Assembly: GCA_034231615.1 (NCBI GenBank)
Contig: CM067311.1
Coordinates: forward strand, 11,976,660-12,040,659
Source: Meghimatium bilineatum
Lineage: Eukaryota; Mollusca; Gastropoda; Stylommatophora; Philomycidae
Direction of reading: 5' to 3'
Length of the DNA: 64,000 nucleotides
Shown here: piece by piece, positions 56,404-64,000 of the stretch
Position numbering within the stretch: the stretch's first letter is position 1
Layout: every line of letters starts with the position of its first letter
Made by a program: the position numbers and the translations under genes
Notes under the pieces: generated by a model
Database searches by the model: none
What the model saw: the letters and a program-made list of their open reading frames with translations, nothing else
Told to the model about the DNA's origin: nothing

Positions 56404-56829
56404 AGATTGGGGTCCTATAATATTTTGGGAGAAATTAGTCGGTGAATTAGATTGGGGTCTTATAATATTTTGGGAGAAATTAGTCGGTGAATTAGATTGG
56501 GGTCTTATAATATTTTGGGAGAAATTAGTCGGTGAATTAGATTGGGGTCTTATAATATTTTGGGAGAAATTAGTCGGTGAATTAGATTGGGGTCTTATAA
56601 TATTTTGGGAGAAATTAGTCGGTGAATTAGATTGGGGTCTTATAATATTTTGGGAGAAATTAGTCGGTGAATTAGATTGGGGTCTTATAATATTTTGGGA
56701 GAAATTAGTCGGTGAATTAGATTGGGGTCTTATAATATTTTGGGAGAAATTAGTCGGTGAATTAGATTGGGGTCTTATAATATTTTGAATTCTCCGCCTA
56801 CATCTAAAAGTCGCCGAATATTATGAAAA

Positions 56830-57049
56830 TGGTAAAAGACGAGTAAGGAAGTTTAGGGGTGTAGCTACCACACATCACACTGTGAATATAGGGTCATGTT
56901 GACACAGAGGCATGCGGAAGTCTGATGTTTTGGGCTGAATTATTGCAGATATTGCAGCAAAGCTGTAAACGTGGGCACACATAATTTCATTACCTCGACT
57001 AGATTTTGTTACGCTGTATGGGTCTAAGAACAAATTAAGAAGAAGAATA
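56830..57049 (+). mobile_element. SINE-A copy, old
   Basis: GACGAGTAAGGAAGTTTAGG to AGAACAAATTAAGAAGAAGA. Strongly diverged. Confidence 0.65.
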
Positions 57050-57059
57050 ATTTGTCCGT

Positions 57060-57575
57060 TTTGAATATTATTTTTTACATTTTTCCTTATTATAGTTTGA
57101 CAAATCATTTCAAATTGTTACATTTTGTGGCCTCTTGAGATGAGTTCGTTGTCCCCTCAATTGTTCATCCACAACTTGTGGCTTCGTGTGGGCGTATGTG
57201 CTAATTAGAGAACTACTGGTCCAGAAAACACGACTTGTTCCTGTTGCGTTGCAGATTTTACGTGAACTTTATCTTCGAAAATTTTGAACAATGAGTCACG
57301 TGAAATCTATTTATAACATGATGTGACGTTAAAGGCTGTGATTTTTTTTTTTTACATGAAGGTTAAGGTGACCGAGACGTCACGAGTCGATACTTGCTGA
57401 CATTTGTTTCTATGAAAAGTAAGATCAACTTGAACATTTCCGCTAATTTTCCTAGAAAAGTGTTGTTTAAAGGCAAAGTGGCAGAGTCATGGATTTCAAC
57501 AGATATGTTATGAGTGAAGGTTTTTAACGAAAAGTCTGGGTTCCGATTTCCGTCTCATTAAACAATCAGTGTAAA
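57060..57575. other. No gene recognised
   Basis: Nothing supported. Confidence 0.4.
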
Positions 57576-57582
57576 AGTAATA

Positions 57583-57640
57583 TAAGCAATATGCGCTTCA
57601 ATCTCTGTCGCAATAATCTATCAGTGTAACAATAACATAA
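57583..57640 (+). repeat. Left flanking direct repeat of the 20-bp array
   Basis: AGCAATATGCGCTTCAATCT, then GTCGCAATAATCTATCAGTG, recurs at 59719-59775 with four or five changes in the same orientation. Confidence 0.88.
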
Positions 57641-59720
57641 GTCTAGGAACAATAACATAAGTGTAGGAACAATAACATAAGTGTAGGAACAATAATATAA
57701 GTGTAGGAACAATAACATAAGTGTAGGAACAATAACATAAGTGTAGGAACAATAACATAAGTGTAGGAACAATAACATAAGTGTAGGAACAATAACATAA
57801 GTGTAGGAACAATAACATAAGTGTAGGAACAATAACATAAGTGTAGGAACAATAACATAAGCGTAGGAACAATAACATAAGTGTAGGAACAATAACATAA
57901 GTGTAGGAACAATAACATAAGTCTAGGAACAATAACATAAGTGTAGGAACAATAACATCAGTGTAGGAACAATAACATAAGTGTAGGAACAATAACATAA
58001 GTGTAGGAACAATAACATAAGTGTAGGAACAATAACATAAGTGTAGGAACAATAACATAAGTGTAGGAACAATAACATAGTGTAGGAACAATAACATAAG
58101 TGTAGGAACAATAACATAAGTGTAGGAACAATAACATCAGTGTAGGAACAATAACATAAGTGTAGGAACAATAACATAAGTCTAGGAACAATAACATAAG
58201 TGTAGGAACAATAACATAAGTGTAGGAACAATAACATAAGTGTAGGAACAATAACATAAGTGTAGGAACAATAACATAAGTGTAGGAACAATAACATCAG
58301 TGTAGGAACAATAACATAAGTGTAGGAACAATAACATAAGTCTAGGAACAATAACATAAGTGTAGGAACAATAACATAAGCGTAGGAACAATAACATAAG
58401 CGTAGGAACAATAACATAAGCGTAGGAACAATAACATAAGCGTAGGAACAATAACATAAGTGTAGGAACAATAACATAAGTGTAGGAACAGTAACATAAG
58501 TGTAGGAACAATAACATAAGTGTAGGAACAATAACATAAGTGTAGGAACAATAACATAAGTGTAGGAACAATAACATAAGTGTAGGAACAATAACATAAG
58601 TGTAGGAACAGTAACATAAGCGTAGGAACAATAACATAAGTGTAGGAACAATAACATAAGTGTAGGAACAATAACATAAGCGTAGGAACAATAACATAAG
58701 TGTAGGAACAATAACATAAGTGTAGGAACAATAACATAAGTGTAGGAACAGTAACATAAGTGTAGGAACAACAATATAAGTGTAGGAACAATAACATAAG
58801 TGTAGGAACAATAACATAAGTGTAGGAACAATAACATAAGTGTAGGAACAATAACATAAGTGTAGGAACAATAACATAAGTGTAGGAGCAATAACATAAG
58901 TGTAGGAACAATAACATAAGTGTAGGAACAATAACATAAGTGTAGGAACAATAACATAAGTGTAGGAACAATAACATAAGTGTAGGAACAATAACATAAG
59001 TGTAGGAGCAATAACATAAGTGTAGGAACAATAACATAAGTGTAGGAACAGTAACATAAGTGTAGGAACAACAATATAAGTGTAGGAACAATAACATAAG
59101 TGTAGGAACAATAACATAAGTGTAGGAACAATAACATAAGTGTAGGAACAATAACATAAGTGTAGGAACAATAACATAAGTGTAGGAACAATAACATAAG
59201 TGTAGGAACAGTAATATAAGTGTAGGAACAATAATATAAGTGTAGGAACAATAACATAAGTGTAGGAACAATAACATAAGCGTAGGAACAATAACATAAG
59301 TGTAGGAACAGTAACATAAGTGTAGGAACAATAACATAAGTGTAGGAACAGTAACATAAGTGTAGGAACAATAACATAAGTGTAGGAACAGTAACATAAG
59401 TGTAGGAACAATAATATAAGTGTAGGAACAATAACATAAGTGTAGGAACAATAACATAAGTGTAGGAACAATAATATAAGTGTAGGAACAATAACATAAG
59501 TGTAGGAACAGTAACATAAGTGTAGTAACAATAACATAAGTGTAGGAACAATAACATAAGTGTAGGAACAATAGCATAAGTGTAGGAACAATAACATAAG
59601 TGTAGGAACAATAACATAAGTGTAGGAACAATAACATAAGTGTAGGAACAATAACATAAGTGTAGGAACAATAACATAAGTGTAGGAACAATAACATAAG
59701 TGTAGGAACAATAACATAAG
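57636..59720 (+). repeat. 20-bp tandem array, about 104 copies
   Basis: Unit GTGTAGGAACAATAACATAA with scattered C/T and A/G variants. A one-base deletion near 58079 breaks phase. Blocks with GTCTAGG and CATCAG variants at 57920-58360 repeat, suggesting higher-order duplications. Three units equal 60 bases, so all three minus frames stay open (up to 584 residues); these are artefacts. Confidence 0.98.
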
Positions 59721-59778
59721 CAATATGTGCTCCGATCTCAGTCGCAATAATCTATCAGTGTAACAATAACATAAACAA
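59719..59778 (+). repeat. Right flanking direct repeat of the 20-bp array
   Basis: AGCAATATGTGCTCCGATCT, then GTCGCAATAATCTATCAGTG. Partner of 57583-57640. Confidence 0.88.
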
Positions 59779-59804
59779 TAATGCATTCTTATTGTTTTTA
59801 TACG

Positions 59805-60058
59805 ATAGTTCTCAAACTTCTGCAGATTTGCATGATATACTACAAAAAATAAAATATGTTATGGATTACAGGTTGGATGAGATTTCTGCGCCATTCCGTT
59901 TAACAAATCTTTCTTCAGCATGGCTACTGGGTCACTTTGGGTCTCTATGATACGGAACAATCCAACTCGTCCTAATAGCCTTCTTCAATGTCTCATGCGA
60001 CATGCATGGCAGTTAACAGTGGTATTCTATGTTTCCATTTCTGAGCCCGGCAACACAC
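59805..60058 (-). mobile_element. SINE-A copy, diverged
   Basis: From TAGTTCTCAAACTTCTGCAG to GAGCCCGGCAACACAC on the plus strand. The GAA tail is lost. Confidence 0.72.
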
Positions 60059-60137
60059 ATTTCATCAATACATTATACAGTAACATATTCCGTATACAAT
60101 GTTCTCCGATTTTTTAAGACATTAATGGAAAGAATAG

Positions 60138-60310
60138 CGCCGAAGACGGATGTGTTTGGCCACTGGTGGAAATGAAACGGCAACACAACGCATTTCCATT
60201 CTCTGGACTACATTCAACTGGAAATCTTGTAGGACCATTGTCCTGTTACAAGAGAGATCCAGCGGGAGTTTGAGAATGAACGCAGAAGATGAAGAAGAAT
60301 AAGAAGAATA
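60138..60310 (+). mobile_element. SINE-B copy
   Basis: GCCGAAGACGGATGTGTTTG to GAATGAACGCAGAAGATGAA then GAAGAATAAGAAGAA. Confidence 0.84.
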
Positions 60311-60339
60311 GCGACAAAATTGCAGGTAAATTATAATTT

Positions 60340-60490
60340 GTCTTTCGAAACTTTAATTTAAGACTCCAGGCGTCTACACTATCAAGTAGTTTAATGCACT
60401 CGATCGCCTATGTTAGAGTCCCTATCTGTACTGAAAAGTGTCCTTCCTTGACATGTATATTCAATGCAGTCAAATCACACACATTGATAG
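60340..60490 (+). repeat. Dispersed repeat F, copy 2
   Basis: Diverged match to 55690-55890 in the same orientation (AGTGTCCTTCCTTGACATGT, then CAGTCAAATCACACA). It lies directly before a LINE end. Confidence 0.62.
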
Positions 60491-60529
60491 TTCCATTTCT
60501 TGGTACACGCTAGTAAAATATGGACTGTG

Positions 60530-61040
60530 TGAGGAATCTCAATCACTTTCACACAACTTATTTCAGAAAAATTATGAACATCAGATGGCAAAACAAGATT
60601 CCAGATACCACTGTCTGTGAGAAATCTGGTTACCCTAACCTTGATACTATTCTGATGCAGACACAGATTTGGTCATTTGGTACGTATGTAAGAACATCGC
60701 CTGCCAAAAATACTTCTCTATGGTGAGCTGGAGATGGGTACATGATCTCAAGGTGGCCAAAAGAAGCGTTACAAGGACGTTAAATACCTCACTGAAATCT
60801 TTTGAAATAAACCAAGACACATGGGAAGAGCTTGCACAAAATAGATCTACATGGCGTTCTGCAGTCAAATAAAGAGCGCATCATCTTGTGAAAAGACGAA
60901 AATTGCAGCAGCTCAACAGCGGAGAGTAGCTAGAAAGTCACACGTAGAACAAAATCCTTTAACAGTAGTCATTCCATGCCCGTACTGTCCAATGACATTC
61001 GCAGCTAGAATAGTGCTTATTAGATAAAGCTTGAAACTAG
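60530..61040 (+). pseudogene. LINE C-terminus with CxxC motif, family Z-like
   Basis: Reads ILMQTQIWSFG, then shifted VAKRSVTRTLNTSLKSFEIN and QDTWEELAQNRSTWRSAVK, then KRRKLQQLNS and VIPCPYCPMTFAARIVLI, a zinc-finger-like end as in 42560-42910. At least three frameshifts. Confidence 0.75.
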
Positions 61041-61075
61041 GTAAAAGGCCTTTCGGTCGAAACGTCGATTTGTGT
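61040..61075 (+). other. Hairpin relic of Penelope-like type
   Basis: GGCCTTTCGGTCGAAACGTC: hairpin followed by GAAACG, as near 12780 and 14456. No intact CTGATGA box upstream. Confidence 0.3.
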
Positions 61076-61599
61076 GTGTGCGCGCGCCTATGTTGGTTTC
61101 CTATTATTAGCAAAAATTTATTAACTCGTTTCAAGTTTTACCTGTTGGATTTCAGTTTTGCGCATTGAGTACATATTTTCGATAGGTCTTATTAGCCTAC
61201 GAACTATTAAGCATGGACATAATTCTAACTGAATTTTCAAACGTGGATGTAACAATTGGTCATCATCACCTGTGATGGACGAACAAATATCTTAATGATT
61301 TTATAATTATGGGAGAAATAGCTCTGTGAATTAGATTTCAAGTATATAATAGGCATTGAACTCACTGCCTAAACCACGAAGGAGCAGTATATTATGTTTA
61401 AAAATTGTGTGTTTGCATATATAAATTTAAGTAAAACAATTAATATTCATACTATTCAAGAACTTCACAGAATAGCTTTTGAACAGACAGAATTGGAGAG
61501 ATCTGACCTCTAACCTATGCGCTAACTTTAGCGCGAAAGGAAAATGATGTGATGATGATATATAAATGTTGTGGACTTTATTTGTTTTTACTAAGTCGT

Positions 61600-62158
61600 C
61601 TCAATACATTCAACGATCGAAACGTAGGATTAGTATTGAGGTAAAAGAGGTATTGTCCATAGTACAAAATAGGTGTAGAGTTATACTGCAATGGATTCCA
61701 TCACACTGTGGAATAGCAGGAAATGAGAGAGCTGATCAACTCGCCAAGGAAGGTGCTAACATGCAGCAACCGGATGTACCAATCAGATATCAGCAAAAGA
61801 AATCCATGATAAAGGCACAACGAAAGCCTAACTTACCACCACGGGACGACTACCAACTACTTAACAGACAAGAACAGGTCATCATATTTCGACTCAGAAC
61901 TGGACACAATAGACTAAACAGCAATATGTATACAAAATTTAAAATTGGCACAACAGCAAAGTGTAATTGTGGAGAAGCCAAGAACATATCCTTCAAGAAT
62001 GTGCAAACTATGACACATTAAGATGCACATACTGGCCTTCTGATACACCAATGAATGTTAAACTTTTTGGTACAAAACAAGAAATGGAAAACACTATCCA
62101 ATTTATACAAGAAACAACACTGCAGATATAGACATTATTAGCGAATGAAAGAAGAAGA
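61600..62158 (+). pseudogene. RNase H-bearing LINE 3' end, family R-b (best copy)
   Basis: Reads ILQWIPSHCGIAGNERADQL (last RNase H motif), AKEGANMQQPDVPIRYQQKK, KPNLPPRDDYQLLNRQEQVI, IFRLRTGHNRLNSNMYTKFK and CNCGEA. A short deletion and shift near 61975 breaks the final part (IQETTLQI, stop at 62128-62130). (GAA)n tail after AGCGAATGAAAG. 10062-10455 (-) is the sister copy. Confidence 0.9.
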
Positions 62159-62159
62159 A

Positions 62160-62670
62160 GTATTGCTGCTAACGTTGTGACACTATCTCCAGTGATATTT
62201 ATTCTGGTCGCTATCATGCTGATGTCACCAACATTTTCAAACATTTATTTTACTTGGGATTGAAAACATCTTTCTCTGAGTCACATCGCTTCCACCCACA
62301 GATTGAAGCTCAATTTCTCACTTTTCACTTTTCTATTCATAGGGCCAAGTACAGGAACTGATCACCGGCCAGACGGAAAGTAAACACTGGAACTTGTTTA
62401 CAGAAATGGTTGCACCTTGTTGAAGTACGTGGAAGTGACTGCACAGTATAATTTTGGTACAGGAAATCCTGCCACAGCAGGGATTGTGAGAAATATATGA
62501 CCACGCTATTTGTTTGTTTTATATAGATATTATACGACGCGATCTTGTTAAATTGTGTTGCGGGCGGTACGAGACCCCACCCCCTTCCTCCTTCGCGAGC
62601 GGGAAGACACACTTGCTGGTTCTAAACGTGCATACATTTCCTCTCCCCCTCAATCATTCATAAACGTGTG
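62160..62670. other. No gene recognised
   Basis: Nothing supported. Confidence 0.4.
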
Positions 62671-62678
62671 CATAGTAA

Positions 62679-62750
62679 CAGAATGTAGTCAAGAGAAAGA
62701 AATGACGTGCGTCATGGTTTAATCCTTGGTTGCGATATCTGCTCCTTTTG
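62679..62750 (-). mobile_element. SINE-A fragment
   Basis: CAGAATGTAGTCAAGAGAAA, then GTCATGGTTTAATCCTTGG and CGATATCTGCTCCTTT. Both ends missing; the 22-bp array begins where it stops. Confidence 0.6.
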
Positions 62751-62754
62751 GATA

Positions 62755-63660
62755 CATACACCAAATGTTCTTAGTAATCTATACCATATGTTCTTAGTAT
62801 CATATACCATATGTTCTTAGTATCATATACATATGTTCTTAGTATCATATACCATATGTTCTTAGTATCATATACATATGTTCTTAGTATCATATACATA
62901 TGTTCTTAGTATCATATACCATATGTTCTTAGTATCATATACATATGTTCTTAGTATCATATACCATATGTTCTTAGTATCATATACATATGTTCTTAGT
63001 ATCATATACATATGTTCTTAGTATCATATACATATGTTCTTAGTATCATATACCATATGTTCTTAGTATCATATACATATGTTCTTAGTATCATATACAT
63101 ATGTTCTTAGTATCATATACATATGTTCTTAGTATCATATACATATGTTCTTAGTATCATATACCATATGTTCTTAGTATCATATACCATATGGTCTTAG
63201 TATCATATACCATATGTTTTAGTATCATATACCATATGTTATTAGTATTATATACCATATATTTTTAGTATCATGCAACAAATGTACTTAGTATCATTAA
63301 CCAAATGTTCTTAATATCCTATATCATATGTTCATAGTATCGTATACCGTAAATTCCTAATATAGTATACTGTTTGTTCTTAGTATAGTATACTATAGGT
63401 TCTTATTATCATTCACCTTATGTTCTTATAACTGTACAGTATATGTTATAGTATCGTGCACTGTATGTTTGTATAATCTTATACGGTATGTTCCTAGTAT
63501 CATATAATATCTGTTCCAAGATCGTAAACCGTATGTTCTTAGTAGTGTATACAATATGTTCTGATTATCATATACCATAATTTCTTAGTATTATATATCG
63601 CATGTTCTCTGTACCGTATACCGTAAGTTCTTAGTATCGTATACTATTTGTTCTTAGTGT
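62755..63660 (+). repeat. 22-23-bp tandem array fading into degenerate copies
   Basis: TTCTTAGTATCATATACATA plus TG (with or without an extra C), regular to about 63200, then increasingly diverged copies. It resumes at 63770-63920 after a LINE tail piece. Confidence 0.93.
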
Positions 63661-63689
63661 AGTATACCGTACCTACACTATACTACAAT

Positions 63690-63765
63690 TTTTTCCCCCA
63701 TCGCATTTAATGTTTTTCATGCTATACTCATCTTCGCTTGCGAATGAGGAACATCATCATCATCA
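63690..63765 (+). mobile_element. LINE family Z 3' terminus in the array
   Basis: CATCGCATTTAATGTTTTTC, then ATGCTATACTCATC and GAGGAACATCATCATCATCA match the 3' UTR at 42845-42905 and show a (CAT)n tail. It splits the degenerate 22-bp array. Confidence 0.7.
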
Positions 63766-64000
63766 TACCGTACCTCATTAGTATAGTATACCTCATCTTA
63801 TTAGTATCGTATACTATATGTTCTCAGTATCGCATACCATATTTACTCAGTATCGTATACCATATGTTATTAGTATCGTATACCATATGTTCCTAGTATC
63901 GTATACCGTATGTTCTTACAATACTTTGGAATTGGCGACATCCATGATGTGTGCCCCTGTGGACAGTCTCAAAGAAATTCGACTAAAATCATGACCATCC

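Larger units (their letters stand above)
55895..56790 (+). repeat. 45-bp tandem array with two insertions
   Basis: Unit GAATTAGATTGGGGTCTTAT, AATATTTTGGGAGAAATTAG, TCGGT. The left part (55895-56190) is diverged and holds a SINE-like piece. The right part (56404-56790) is nine nearly identical units. A worn lone unit is at 61303-61350. Confidence 0.94.

Noticed and set aside
57923-59786. Very long minus-strand reading frames (up to 584 residues) of MLLFLHLCYCSYTYVIVPT type
   Set aside because: They are translations of the 20-bp array in all three frames. The frames have no independent start context, codon bias or non-repeat domain.

Overview
This window is eukaryotic and almost entirely non-coding. 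It is AT-rich, has no operon-like gene packing, and is filled with decayed retroelement fragments, SINE-like elements, MITEs and about thirty tandem arrays. The reverse-transcriptase and RNase H fragments, the tRNA-derived SINEs and an H1-like sperm protein gene all suggest an invertebrate. My best guess is a lophotrochozoan, probably a gastropod mollusc. This is inferred from element style, not from a diagnostic host gene.

Only one convincing intact host gene is visible, at 52703-53182 (+). It is an intron-less 159-residue reading frame with an N-terminal linker-histone (H1/H5) winged-helix domain, two short acidic patches, and a tail of about 49 residues that is roughly 80% arginine with five regularly spaced cysteines. 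This is the layout expected of a protamine-like (PL-type) sperm nuclear basic protein. About 35 bases after the stop codon lies a textbook replication-dependent histone 3' stem-loop (53218-53233: 6-bp stem, TTTC loop), followed by an AATAAA. The gene lies between two arrays that both have a 27-bp period and both show higher-order structure (51.56-52.17 kb and 53.29-53.81 kb).

Layout. 0-7 kb: two inverted GIY-YIG-like fragments, a 15-bp array, a broken LINE reverse transcriptase, and SINE and LINE pieces. 7-20 kb: palindromic MITEs, several SINE families, LINE tails, and 65-bp, 21-bp, 42-bp, 30-bp and 49-bp arrays. 20-28 kb: 27-bp, 16-bp, 33-bp and 21-bp arrays, then a 1.1-kb 33-bp array grown from a LINE 3' end. 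28-42 kb: nested LINE, SINE and hAT-like pieces. 42-51.5 kb: 43-bp, 18-bp, CT and 13-15-bp arrays, a well-preserved minus-strand LINE, and a 240-bp inverted repeat pair. 51.5-54 kb: the sperm-protein gene. 54-64 kb: a 45-bp array carrying two datable insertions, a 2.1-kb 20-bp array, LINE tails with RNase H or zinc-finger ends, and a 22-bp array.

A recurring theme is that several tandem arrays can be traced to the end or interior of a transposable element: a LINE 3' end, a SINE tRNA head, a SINE 3' end and LINE interiors. The two most abundant short elements (called SINE-A and SINE-B here) end in GAACGAACGCAGAAGAAGAAG, very like the 3' ends of co-resident RNase H-bearing LINEs (GAACGAAAGAAGAAG). 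That suggests the SINEs use the LINE machinery. All long reading frames inside arrays are treated as artefacts of repeat period.
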